Source: Ga0077555 sp963746315
Lineage (GTDB): Bacteria; Pseudomonadota; Alphaproteobacteria; Rhizobiales; Hyphomicrobiaceae
Length of the DNA: 64,000 nucleotides
Reading direction: 5' to 3'
Assembly: GCA_963746315.1 (NCBI GenBank)
Contig: CAVVAR010000005.1
Span: forward strand, 186,001 to 250,000
Shown here: piece after piece, positions 56,130-64,000 of the stretch
Layout of the letters: each line of letters opens with the position of its first letter
Numbering within the stretch: position 1 is the first letter of the stretch
Translations under genes and position numbers: made by a program
The notes under the pieces: generated by a model
Databases searched by the model: none
The model's input: only the letters and a program-made list of their open reading frames with translations
What the model was told of the DNA's origin: nothing

Positions 56130-57467
56130 ATGCCTTCCACCGCCTTCGACTCCCGCATCTTCCGAGATTTCTTCGGCACGCCAGCCATGCGCGCCGTGTT
56201 CTCGGACGAGGCATTGGCGCGGCGCTATGTCGAGGTGGAGGTGGCGTTGGCGCGCGCCGAGGCGAAGGTGGGCGTCATTCCGGAGGCTGCCGCTGTGGAG
56301 ATCGCGCGGCGGGCGGAAGGCCTCGATCTCGATCTCGCCCAGCTCAAGGCCGAGACCGATATCGTCGGATATCCGATCGTCGGCGTCGTGCACCAGATGG
56401 CGAAAGGTGTCGGCGAAGCCGGCGGCTACGTGCATTGGGGGGCGACGACCCAGGACATCATGGACACGGCCACGGTGCTGCAGATCCGTGATGCCCTGGC
56501 TCTGGTGGAGGCCGACCTCGACTCGTTGGATCAGACGCTCGCGGCGCTCGCCCGGAAGTACCGCGACACGGTGATGGCGGGGCGCACGCACCTGCAGCAC
56601 GCGCTGCCGGTGACGTTCGGCTTCAAGGTGGCCGTCTGGCTGTCGATGATCCGGCGACATCGCGAGCGGCTCAACCAGTTGAAGCCGCGGGTGCTGGTCG
56701 TGCAATTTTCGGGTGCTGCCGGCACGCTGGCGTCGCTCGGCGACAAGGGGCTCGAGGTGCAGGCCGCGCTCGCCGCCGAGCTCGATCTCGCGCAGCCGGA
56801 CATCACATGGCATGTGGCTCGCGACGGCATCGCCGAGGCGGGTACGTTCCTCGGCCTTGTGACCGGAAGCCTCTCCAAGATCGCCGTCGACGTGATGCTG
56901 ATGATGCAGACCGAGATCGGCGAGGTGTTCGAGCCGTTCGTGAAGGGTCGTGGAGCATCGTCGACCATGCCGCAGAAGCGCAATCCCATCTCATGCGAGA
57001 TGATCGTCGCGCTCGCCAAGACGGTGCGCGCGCAGGTTGGGCTGCTGCTCGACGCGATGGCAACCGACCACGAGCGCGCCACCGGGCCCTGGCATCTCGA
57101 GTGGATCGCGCTGCCGGAGGCCTTCCTGGCTTCGGCGAGCGCCTTGCATCAGGCCCGCTTCATGCTCGAAGGGCTGATCGTCGAGCCGGCCGCCATGCGA
57201 CGGAACCTCGATATCACCGGAGGCTTGATCGTTGCGGAGGCCGTCATGATGGCGCTGGCACCGCTTACAGGACGCGGCGAGGCCCACGATCTCGTCTACG
57301 TCGCGTGTCGATCTGCCCTGGATAAAGCGACGCCGTTGATCGACCAGCTGCGCGCGATGCCCGAGGTGACCGCGCACTTCGACGAGGCCGGACTGCAGCA
57401 GCTGGTGGACCCGTCCCGCTACCTCGGCACGGCGCGCGAGATGGTGGACCGGCTTCTCTCTCGCTGA
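56130..57467 (+). CDS. Lyase/cycloisomerase of the fumarase-aspartase superfamily (3-carboxy-cis,cis-muconate cycloisomerase or adenylosuccinate lyase-like)
   Basis: 445 residues from the ATG at 56130; an in-frame TTG two codons earlier is less likely. The superfamily signature GASSTMPQKRNP is present, with WGATTQDIMDTA and GRTHLQHALPVTFGFK. The pattern fits the CMLE (PcaB) branch better than PurB, and the presence of pcaGH elsewhere in the window supports that. It could complete beta-ketoadipate-type ring degradation, but argininosuccinate-like relatives cannot be excluded. Confidence 0.85.
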   Translation: MPSTAFDSRIFRDFFGTPAMRAVFSDEALARRYVEVEVALARAEAKVGVIPEAAAVEIARRAEGLDLDLAQLKAETDIVGYPIVGVVHQMAKGVGEAGGYVHWGATTQDIMDTATVLQIRDALALVEADLDSLDQTLAALARKYRDTVMAGRTHLQHALPVTFGFKVAVWLSMIRRHRERLNQLKPRVLVVQFSGAAGTLASLGDKGLEVQAALAAELDLAQPDITWHVARDGIAEAGTFLGLVTGSLSKIAVDVMLMMQTEIGEVFEPFVKGRGASSTMPQKRNPISCEMIVALAKTVRAQVGLLLDAMATDHERATGPWHLEWIALPEAFLASASALHQARFMLEGLIVEPAAMRRNLDITGGLIVAEAVMMALAPLTGRGEAHDLVYVACRSALDKATPLIDQLRAMPEVTAHFDEAGLQQLVDPSRYLGTAREMVDRLLSR

Positions 57468-57507
57468 TCACAGCCGCTTCGATCTCGCGCCGATAGGGGG
57501 CGGGATA

Positions 57508-58326
57508 TCAGGCCTTGGTCTCAGCGACCTCGTCGGTCCAGACGCGAAAGCCCTGAAGGGTGTTCGGGCCGAACGTCGTGACCATGGCCACGTCCGCGGC
57601 GTCGCGCCCTCGTGCGATGAGAATCCGGCCGATGCGGGGCGTGTTGTTTCTGGGGTCGAACGTGTACCAGCGTCCGTCCAGATAGGCTTCGAACCAAGCT
57701 GCGAAGTCGCCCGGAGGGAACGGGGGGGAGGTGCCTACATCGCCGAGATATCCGGTGCAGTAGCGGGCCGGGATGTTCAACGCGCGACAGAAAGCGATCG
57801 CGAGATGAGCGTAGTCGCGGCAAACACCGGTGCTTTCGACGTAGGCTTCCGACGCCGTTCGCGTCGGCCGCGCGTTCGCATAATCGAATGCGATGCGCTG
57901 GTGGACGAAGTCGCATATAGCCTGCACCCGACCCCAGCCCGGCCTCGCTTTGCCGAATAACTGCCAGCTCATGTCGAGGAGCTTATCGCTCTCGCAGAAC
58001 CTGCTGGCTCGCAGAAAGACCAAGGCACTGTCGGGAAGTGCTTCGACGGGGACCTGTCCGGCCTCCGGAGCCATCGGATCGGGCTCGCCGTGGTCGCGGA
58101 TGATCGCGTCCGTCCAGAGGCGAACGAAGCCCGCCGGTGCGACCATCCGGTTGCACCAATTCCCGAACTCGTCGCGGTAGCTGACGACGGGGATCGAAGG
58201 CGAGGTGAGCATGTGGTCGGGCGCGGCAAGATCGGCCACGCGCGAATGGTGAATGTTGAGAATCAGAAGGCAAGGCGTCGGTTGGGGGAACCGGTAGTTG
58301 AACTCGTAACCGACACGGAGTTTCAC
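57508..58326 (-). CDS. Transglutaminase-like family protein
   Basis: 272 residues from a GTG at 58326, giving the familiar opening MKLRVGYEFNYRFPQPTP; longer frames upstream are not conserved in character. The catalytic Cys is in STGVCRDYAHLAIAFCRAL. At the position where classic members keep the His, this protein has DFAAWFEAYLDGRWYTFDPRNN, with Ala before Trp. The Asp in TFDPRNN is present. It may be a peptidase-like or non-catalytic protein. Confidence 0.85.
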   Translation of the reverse strand: MKLRVGYEFNYRFPQPTPCLLILNIHHSRVADLAAPDHMLTSPSIPVVSYRDEFGNWCNRMVAPAGFVRLWTDAIIRDHGEPDPMAPEAGQVPVEALPDSALVFLRASRFCESDKLLDMSWQLFGKARPGWGRVQAICDFVHQRIAFDYANARPTRTASEAYVESTGVCRDYAHLAIAFCRALNIPARYCTGYLGDVGTSPPFPPGDFAAWFEAYLDGRWYTFDPRNNTPRIGRILIARGRDAADVAMVTTFGPNTLQGFRVWTDEVAETKA

Positions 58327-58424
58327 AATCGGCTCGCTGACATTTGAGCGGCGGCATCGAGCGCCGTCCCCCCGTACATGATGCCGCGGAGTGCAAATTG
58401 TAAGTGTGGAGGCCGCGCGGCCCG

Positions 58425-59201
58425 CTACCGGGCGTGCTCCATCATGGTCGCCGTGGCCTTTCTCAGCGTCGCACCGAGCAGCTTGTAGTCGATGGAGAGC
58501 ACAAACACCGAGAAGCCACGAGCGATGCCGTCGGCGATCTCGGACGGGTCGGAAATGTAGAGGCCCGCTGCGACTTTCTTTCGCTGGGCCGCCTCGAGCA
58601 CGGTCGTGATCGCGCCCTGCACCAACGGGTGAGGGAATTGGCCGTGGACGCCATAGGATACGGAAAGGTCGGCAGGCCCCGGCATCACGCAATCGACGAG
58701 GCCGCCGGCCAGAACGCTGTCGATGGTCTCGACGCAGGCTTTGTCCTCGACCAGACCGATCGCCGTTGCCTCGGCGTTCGACCGGTGCGCGTACTCCGCG
58801 AACGGGGACAGGCCGAAGCCGGCAGCTGGAACCCCGGTGCAGGTCGGGCGGTCGCCTTCCGGTGCATAGCGCATGGCGCGCAGGGCCGCGTCGGCGCCAT
58901 AGTCCGGCAAGCCCAGATGAGGCAGCATCAGGCCGCTGCCGCCGGCATCGAGAATGCGCGGCACGTCGTAGATCTGCGACCGCCCGATACGGACGATGGC
59001 CTCGATTCCGGACGCGCGTGCGGCCCTGAGATGGGCGGCGACGATCTGGGTGTCATTCATCGTGTGCTCGAGATCGACAATGACGAAGTCGAAGCCGGCC
59101 GCGGCATAGAGCTGGGTTATGTTGGGGTCGGTGGAGAAGACGAAGCCGCCGAGCAGCCTGCTGCCGGAGCGTACGCGCTCCCGGAAAGTTCGTTTTGTCA
59201 T
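58425..59201 (-). CDS. HpcH/HpaI aldolase family protein
   Basis: 258 residues of the class II pyruvate aldolase type. FVIVDLEHTMND carries the Asp/Glu-His residues, IVRIGRSQIYDVPRILDAGG and LPHLGLPDYGADAALRAMRY follow, and MPGPADLSVSYG is the metal/substrate loop. It likely cleaves 2-keto-4-hydroxy acids. It lies 101 bp after the dehydrogenase gene on the same strand. Confidence 0.93.
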   Translation of the reverse strand: MTKRTFRERVRSGSRLLGGFVFSTDPNITQLYAAAGFDFVIVDLEHTMNDTQIVAAHLRAARASGIEAIVRIGRSQIYDVPRILDAGGSGLMLPHLGLPDYGADAALRAMRYAPEGDRPTCTGVPAAGFGLSPFAEYAHRSNAEATAIGLVEDKACVETIDSVLAGGLVDCVMPGPADLSVSYGVHGQFPHPLVQGAITTVLEAAQRKKVAAGLYISDPSEIADGIARGFSVFVLSIDYKLLGATLRKATATMMEHAR

Positions 59202-59302
59202 CGCGGGCCTCGATTTGCGGAAAGAGTCGTGATTGGCGCGAGCACGGATCGCGGAGTGGGAGCGGGCCGGTCGTCACGCCCGCCCCCGCGTTCTGGTTCT
59301 GC

Positions 59303-60274
59303 TCAGGCGCGTTTCGGGTCGCCCTGTGCTGGCGGATCGCGCTCGAAGACCTCCTTGATACGGTCGGGGGAGACCTCGATCTTGACGCCGGCGCGCTCGA
59401 TCTGGAGCTTCATCGGCGAGCGGCTGTCCTGGGCCTCCCAGCCGCGCGCCATCGCCTCGCTCATCTCGGCGTAGGCCATGTTGGCGAGGCGCATCGGCAC
59501 GCCCAACTCGCGGCCGAGCTCGGTCGCCAGCGTCATGTCCTTGAACGCGAGCTTGAGGGCGAATGCCGGCGGCTCGTATTTGTTGACCAGGAACTGGTCG
59601 ACCATGCGGTCGAAGGTGCGGCCGCGGCCACCGGCTCCGGTCCGGATCGCCTCCCACAGGGCAAGTGGCTCGACACCGCCCTTGACGCCCATCGTGAACA
59701 GCTCGGCGAGGGCCGCCTGGATAGCATAGCCGGCGCCGTTGTGGACCAGCTTCGCCACCGAGCCGGCGCCGATCTCGCCAATGTAGCGGGCCTGATCAGC
59801 GAAGGCGTCGAGGAGCACCTTGTTCTCGTCGAAGGTTTTCTTGTCGCCGCCGACCCAGATGGCGAGCTTGCCGGTGCGTGCACCGTTCGGACCGCCGGAG
59901 ACCGGCGCATCCATGAAGCTCAGGCCCTTCTCCGCGTAGATGGCGGCGATCTTGCGAACCATGCTCGGTGCGTTGGTCGAGAGGTCGAAGACGGCGCCGC
60001 CCTTCTTCAGGCCGCCCATGAGGCCGGTGGCGGCGTCCGTGCAGACGGCATCGACCTCCTTGGGACCGGGCAGCGACAGGAACACAACATCGCATTGCTC
60101 GGCGACGGCCTTCGGGCTGTCAGCCCATTCGGCACCCTTGGCGATGAATGGCTCGGCGGCGCTCTTCCTGACGTCGTGGACGACGAGGCCGTGGTTCGAT
60201 TTCTCGAGATATTTCGACAGATTGGCGACCATGTAGGCACCCATGGTGCCAAGGCCGATGAAACCGACTTTCAT
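59303..60274 (-). CDS. NAD(P)-dependent 3-hydroxyisobutyrate dehydrogenase-family protein
   Basis: 323 residues from the ATG at 60274. The dinucleotide motif GFIGLGTMGAYMVANLSKY opens the protein. Substrate motif MDAPVSGGPNGARTGKL and catalytic Lys region AKLVHNGAGYAIQAAL are present. Beta-hydroxyacid oxidation next to an aldolase and a CMD protein suggests a small acid-catabolic unit. Confidence 0.92.
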   Translation of the reverse strand: MKVGFIGLGTMGAYMVANLSKYLEKSNHGLVVHDVRKSAAEPFIAKGAEWADSPKAVAEQCDVVFLSLPGPKEVDAVCTDAATGLMGGLKKGGAVFDLSTNAPSMVRKIAAIYAEKGLSFMDAPVSGGPNGARTGKLAIWVGGDKKTFDENKVLLDAFADQARYIGEIGAGSVAKLVHNGAGYAIQAALAELFTMGVKGGVEPLALWEAIRTGAGGRGRTFDRMVDQFLVNKYEPPAFALKLAFKDMTLATELGRELGVPMRLANMAYAEMSEAMARGWEAQDSRSPMKLQIERAGVKIEVSPDRIKEVFERDPPAQGDPKRA

Positions 60275-60342
60275 GATATGGACCTTTTTGATTGCGCAGG
60301 GCGACTCCCCTGCGGGAAGCCGGCAGCCCTGCGCGTGCGGAC

Positions 60343-60681
60343 TCAGGATTTCTTCTCGGCGTCGCGGGCGGCAAAGACGTCGCGGATGACGCCGGCGGCC
60401 GACATGGCGACCGGCCAGCCACCGTAGAATGCGAGATGGGTGACGAGCTCGGACAGCTCCTCGCGGGTGACGCCGTTGTCGAGCGCGCGGCCGGCATGGC
60501 CCTTCAGCTGCTCGGTCCGGTTCATGGCGACGAGGGCCGCGCACACGATCAGGCTGCGGTCGCGCTTGGACAGCTCCTTCCTCTCCCAGACGTCTCCGAA
60601 CAGCACTTTCTCGGTGAGGTCGATCAGCTTCGGCACGGTGTTGCGAACGGCGTCGCGGCTCGGCGATGGCGGTGTTGCCAT
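60343..60681 (-). CDS. Carboxymuconolactone decarboxylase family protein
   Basis: 112 residues from the ATG at 60681. CMD-family pattern: KLIDLTEKVLFGDVWERKELSKRDRSLIVCAALVAM in segments, then RTEQLKGHAGRALDNGVTREELSELVTHLAFYGGWP. The Cys-x-x-Cys of peroxidase-type AhpD members is absent. It probably acts as a decarboxylase or an unknown enzyme beside the dehydrogenase. Confidence 0.92.
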   Translation of the reverse strand: MATPPSPSRDAVRNTVPKLIDLTEKVLFGDVWERKELSKRDRSLIVCAALVAMNRTEQLKGHAGRALDNGVTREELSELVTHLAFYGGWPVAMSAAGVIRDVFAARDAEKKS

Positions 60682-60906
60682 GATGGGTACTCCTGGCTTC
60701 GGGTTGCTGGTGGACGTGATGCTAGCGAGGAAAGCGGCCGGGGCGCCAGCGGTACCTCCAAGTCCACGGCCCGGGTTTCGCCTTTGCGGGCCAAGTCCGA
60801 TGCCGGCGCACTCCGTTGCAGAGCGGCAACTGGGGCGGACGCAAGTTGAGGAAGGCCTTGAAACAGGAGGCATTCGTGCCCACTTGCGCCACGGCATCCG
60901 TTCGGG

Positions 60907-61242
60907 ATGCACCATGAGGCGCCGAGGATGACGCACGACAAGCTTGCAGTGAAGATGGCCTTCAAGCGCCTCGAGAGCGAGCTTCCGGCGCGTGCGGCCA
61001 GGGGGCTGCGCTGGCTTCGCCATCCAGCCTCGCGCTGGGCTCGTATCCCTGCGGGCGTTTTGCTCACGTTTGGCGGCATTTTCTCGTTCCTGCCGCTGCT
61101 CGGCATATGGATGCTGCCGCTCGGCCTGCTTCTGATCGCCTACGACGTGCCGTTCCTCCGTCTGCCTGTGAGCCGGTTCACGTTCTGGGGGGCGGAGAAG
61201 GCGGGAGCGCTCCGCGCACGCTGGACGCGTGTCCAGGGGTAG
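60907..61242 (+). CDS. Small membrane protein, hypothetical
   Basis: 111 residues or fewer; ATGs at 60907, 60928 and 60955 are all in frame and none has a strong ribosome site. A basic helix (MAFKRLESELPARAARGLRWLRHP) leads into two membrane segments (IPAGVLLTFGGIFSFLPLLG and MLPLGLLLIAYDVPFL). It ends in a basic tail. Function unknown. Confidence 0.65.
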   Translation: MHHEAPRMTHDKLAVKMAFKRLESELPARAARGLRWLRHPASRWARIPAGVLLTFGGIFSFLPLLGIWMLPLGLLLIAYDVPFLRLPVSRFTFWGAEKAGALRARWTRVQG

Positions 61243-61352
61243 GGTGTAAACCGCTCCTCGGGCGCACTTTGCCCGGCAAATAGTCTTGCCACTCGTTGAG
61301 CCTCGGACGATCCTGCTGGATCGGAAGCCGGGATAGTCACGAGGAGGCAAGC

Positions 61353-62816
61353 ATGGCCGACTACGATATCGTCATTCGCGGCGGCACAGTCGGGAGCTCG
61401 GCCGGCAGTTTCGAGGCGGATGTCGCCATCTCGGGCGAGAGCATCGTCGCTCTGGGCCGTAACCTCGGTCCCGGCAAGCGCGAGATCGACGCCAAGGGCA
61501 AGCTCGTGCTTCCGGGCGGCGTCGATGCGCATGCGCATATCGAGCAGCTTTCCGGCATGGGCGTCATGGGCGCCGACAACTTCGAGAGCGCGACAGGGGC
61601 CGCAGCGCTCGGCGGGACGACGACGGTGGTGTGCTTCGCAGCCCAGCACAAGGGCAAGAGCCTCACCAAAGTGGTCGAGGATTACCACGTTCTCGCCAAG
61701 CGAGGCGCCATCATCGACTACGCGATGCACATGATCCTGGCCGATCCCAACGCCACCGTGCTGAAGGAGGAGCTGCCGCCGCTGGTGAAGAGCGGGCACG
61801 CGTCGATCAAGCTGTTCATGACCTACGAGCACACCAAGGTCGACGACGAGCAGTTGCTCGATACGCTCGTCGCCGCGCGAGAGAACCATGCGCTGGTCTG
61901 CGTTCACGCCGAGAACAACGGCATGATCTCGTGGATGGGGCGGCGCCTCGTCGAGCGCGGCTATCGCGATCCGCGGTTCCATGGGCCTCATCATCCGCGG
62001 CTGTGCGAAACCGAGGCGATCTATCGGCTGGCCGCCTTCTCCGAGCTGATCGATCAGCCGGTGATCGTCTATCACGTGTCCACAGCCGAGGGCGCCAAGG
62101 TCATCCGCGAGGCCCGCGGGCGCGGCGTGAAGATGTTTGCCGAGACCTGCACGCAATACCTGACGCTGACCGTCGACGATCTGATCAAGCCCGGGCTCGA
62201 GGGCGCCAAGTGGGTGTGCAGCCCGCCGTTGCGACAGAAGTCCGACCAGGAGGCGCTGTGGCACGCGCTCGAGATCGGCGACCTGCAGTTCGTCTCGTCG
62301 GATCATGCGCCCTACCGGTTCGACGATACGGGGAAACTGCGTGCGGGACCCGAGCCATCGTTCAAGGAGATCGCCAATGGGATGCCGGGCCTCGAGCTCA
62401 GATTGCCGTTGCTGTTCGATGCGATGATCTCGAAAGGGCGCTACGGCCTCGACCGCTTCGTCGAGTGGACCGCGACGGGACCTGCGAAGATGTACGGATT
62501 GAGCCCTCGCAAAGGGCAGATCACAATCGGCTCGGATGCGGATATCTGCATCTGGGACCCGAAGCGGCGGACCACGATCAGCGATGCCGGGGTGCACGAC
62601 AACACCGGCTATACACCATATGCTGGGCGCACGATCGAAGGCTGGCCCGTCACCGTATTGCGGCGAGGCGATATCGTCGCCGACGACGGGAAGTTGAAGG
62701 GCAGTGCAGGATCTGGAGCCTTCCTGCCGCGCGAGGCGGGTGAAGCCGCCAATCCGACCGGTCGGCTCAGCCCGGAGTTCGACGAGCAGCGCAATTTCGG
62801 CGCGAAACTTTATTGA
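61353..62816 (+). CDS. Dihydropyrimidinase/hydantoinase family amidohydrolase
   Basis: 487 residues from the ATG at 61353 with GAGGAGG upstream. Binuclear metal site: DAHAHIE, the likely carboxylated Lys in ASIKLFMTYE, His in VHAENNG and VYHVSTAEGA, and Asp in FVSSDHAPYRFDD. The enzyme opens dihydropyrimidine or hydantoin rings. The DHP-type length and motifs are intact. The nearby RidA-type protein fits clearance of reactive imine intermediates. Confidence 0.93.
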   Translation: MADYDIVIRGGTVGSSAGSFEADVAISGESIVALGRNLGPGKREIDAKGKLVLPGGVDAHAHIEQLSGMGVMGADNFESATGAAALGGTTTVVCFAAQHKGKSLTKVVEDYHVLAKRGAIIDYAMHMILADPNATVLKEELPPLVKSGHASIKLFMTYEHTKVDDEQLLDTLVAARENHALVCVHAENNGMISWMGRRLVERGYRDPRFHGPHHPRLCETEAIYRLAAFSELIDQPVIVYHVSTAEGAKVIREARGRGVKMFAETCTQYLTLTVDDLIKPGLEGAKWVCSPPLRQKSDQEALWHALEIGDLQFVSSDHAPYRFDDTGKLRAGPEPSFKEIANGMPGLELRLPLLFDAMISKGRYGLDRFVEWTATGPAKMYGLSPRKGQITIGSDADICIWDPKRRTTISDAGVHDNTGYTPYAGRTIEGWPVTVLRRGDIVADDGKLKGSAGSGAFLPREAGEAANPTGRLSPEFDEQRNFGAKLY

Positions 62817-62886
62817 ACTGAGCGGGGCGGTCGACGCGGCAAGTCGCAGTGGGGGATCGGAGCTTTTTCGAGAGCGAGGTCGTCAC

Positions 62887-63327
62887 ATGTGCAACTTCGA
62901 TGCGCAGCGGCTCGAGCAACTCTTATCCGCGCTCAAGAGCTGGTCGGATGCCAATAGTCGGGTCAGAGGCCTGGCCTTGGTCGGCTCCTGGGGGGCGGAG
63001 GACCGGCAGCATGCCGAGGCCGATGCGGATATCGTGCTCGTCGTCGACGACCTCGATAGTTTTCGCCATGCGTCCGCATGGATGTCGGAGATCGATTGGA
63101 CGGCGGCTGGGCTTGGTCCCGGGCACTGGAGCGAGTGCGACTACGGCCGCGCCTGCTCGCGTCATCTCACGTTCGAGGACGGCGCGGAGATCGAAGTCAG
63201 CTTCGTGCCGCCCGAGTGGGCCTCCGTCGAGCCCGTCGATCCGGTCACGCGCAGGGTCGCGGGCAACGGCATGCGCGTCGTCCACGACCCCGACGGTCTC
63301 ATGGGGCGCCTATTGACGGCTTTGTAG
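62887..63327 (+). CDS. Nucleotidyltransferase-like domain protein
   Basis: 146 residues from the ATG at 62887 (GAGCGAGG upstream). The minimal nucleotidyltransferase pattern is seen as LALVGSWGAEDRQHAEADADIVLVVDD: a GS motif followed by the D-x-D-like ADADIVLV. A late GAEIEVSFVPPEWA may supply the third acidic residue. It could modify an antibiotic or a toxin partner, but no partner gene is adjacent. Confidence 0.75.
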   Translation: MCNFDAQRLEQLLSALKSWSDANSRVRGLALVGSWGAEDRQHAEADADIVLVVDDLDSFRHASAWMSEIDWTAAGLGPGHWSECDYGRACSRHLTFEDGAEIEVSFVPPEWASVEPVDPVTRRVAGNGMRVVHDPDGLMGRLLTAL

Positions 63328-63341
63328 ACGCCTGCGCGCCT

Positions 63342-63803
63342 TCAATCCGAAACCTCGATCACCATCTCCACCTCGACCGCCATCTGGAATGGCAGCGTCG
63401 CCATGCCCACGGCCGAGCGTCCTCCGCGGCCGGCGTCGCCGAACACCTCGACGAACAGATCCGAGAAGCCGTTGATGACCCTCGGCGGGTCCTCGAAGTC
63501 GGGTGTGGCATTGACCATGCCGAGCACTTTCACGACGCGCTTCACCTTGTCGAGGCTGCCGAGCTGGCCGCGAATGTTGGACAGCATGTTCAGTCCGACG
63601 ACGCGGGCTGCCTGATAGCCTTCGTCGACGGACATCGTGGCGCCGAGCTTGCCCTTGATCAGCGATCCATCAGGAAGCCGTGGTCCGACGCCCGACATGA
63701 AGAGCAGGTTTCCCGTCCGCACACCGCCGACGTAGTTGCCGACCGGCTTGGGCACGGGCGGCAACGCGAGCCCTAGATCCTTCACTTTCTGCTCGGCACT
63801 CAT
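63342..63803 (-). CDS. RidA (YjgF/UK114) family protein
   Basis: 153 residues from the ATG at 63803 (GGAGA upstream). PVGNYVGGVRTGNLLFMSGVGP, GYQAARVVGLNMLSNIRGQLG and GRSAVGMATLPFQMAVEVEMV follow the family outline. The canonical R-x-A in the last segment reads RSAVGMATLP. Such proteins hydrolyse enamines/imines or act as hydrolases in pyrimidine and amino-acid breakdown. Confidence 0.9.
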   Translation of the reverse strand: MSAEQKVKDLGLALPPVPKPVGNYVGGVRTGNLLFMSGVGPRLPDGSLIKGKLGATMSVDEGYQAARVVGLNMLSNIRGQLGSLDKVKRVVKVLGMVNATPDFEDPPRVINGFSDLFVEVFGDAGRGGRSAVGMATLPFQMAVEVEMVIEVSD

Positions 63804-63843
63804 GGCGGTCTCCTTCAAGCGCTAGACTGAACACAATCGGCCC

Positions 63844-64000
63844 TTATTCGACTTCCTCGACAGCTACGGGAAACAAGGGGCTGAGCTCGTCCACCTGCAT
63901 GATGTGGTAGACCGAGAAGCGGTAGGCATCTCCCGCCGTCAGCTCTGGCGGCGTGAAGGGAAAGCCCAGGTTTCCGGCCGTCGAGATCCGGCCCGGGAAC
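63844..64000 (-). CDS. C-terminal fragment of an unrecognised protein
   Basis: The gene runs off the right edge. The visible end is about 51 codons, ending QVDELSPLFPVAVEEVE before a TAA at 63844-63846. The readable part includes ISTAGNLGFPFTPPELTAGDAYRF. I do not recognise it. Confidence 0.6.
   Translation of the reverse strand, partial: FPGRISTAGNLGFPFTPPELTAGDAYRFSVYHIMQVDELSPLFPVAVEEVE

Overview
High-GC, gene-dense chromosomal DNA from an alphaproteobacterium. Gene content suggests a free-living member of the Hyphomicrobiales or a close relative: a DUF952-pyrD pair, a bactofilin, an ETF-quinone oxidoreductase, a SulP transporter, a Tat-exported peptide-binding protein, intradiol dioxygenase subunits and many short acyl-CoA or aromatic catabolism genes. 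The placement is inferred from gene content only. I saw no rRNA, tRNA, CRISPR array, insertion sequence or prophage.

Layout: 0-1.2 kb holds a UGSC-type gene pair. 1.9-3.6 kb holds an amidohydrolase followed by a duplicated tail and two copies of a 141-bp inverted-repeat element. 3.6-8.2 kb is housekeeping (guaB, a DMT exporter, rlmE, a Ppx/GppA phosphatase). 8.4-11.2 kb holds an M15-type peptidase, a DehI-like protein and a tartrate/isopropylmalate dehydrogenase-family gene. 11.3-17.2 kb is a complete five-gene oligopeptide-type ABC transporter operon. 17.7-19.6 kb encodes an outer-membrane protein with two beta-barrel regions. 20.3-28.3 kb contains lepA, a SulP transporter, a polysaccharide deacetylase, a DUF937 protein, a PQQ-type sugar dehydrogenase and recR.

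28.4-41.1 kb looks like a catabolic region. A flavoprotein, a Dabb-like protein and an MDR reductase lie on the plus strand. On the minus strand, in transcription order, are an alpha/beta hydrolase, an LLM flavin oxidoreductase, PcaH and PcaG, a dienelactone hydrolase, a four-domain rhodanese protein, an enoyl-CoA hydratase, an SDR and two MaoC-type hydratases. A divergent FAH-family gene closes it. 41-48.8 kb is mixed: a lipoprotein hydrolase, NIPSNAP, a nitroreductase and uracil-DNA glycosylase pair, ETF-QO, a bactofilin and a variant metallophosphoesterase. 48.9-53.4 kb holds two tandem GmrSD-like (DUF262+DUF1524) genes downstream of an HTH/S24-type regulator. This is the best candidate for a defence module here. 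53.6-64 kb holds DUF952-pyrD, a lyase of the CMLE/PurB superfamily, a transglutaminase-like protein, an aldolase, a hydroxyisobutyrate dehydrogenase-like protein, a CMD protein, a dihydropyrimidinase, a nucleotidyltransferase-like protein and a RidA protein.

Four conserved genes (guaB, the tartrate dehydrogenase-family gene, ETF-QO, pyrD) are broken in this sequence by a total of nine clear frameshifts. Every one is repaired by removing a single base. This one-sided pattern points to insertion errors in the assembly, not to gene decay, but it should be checked.
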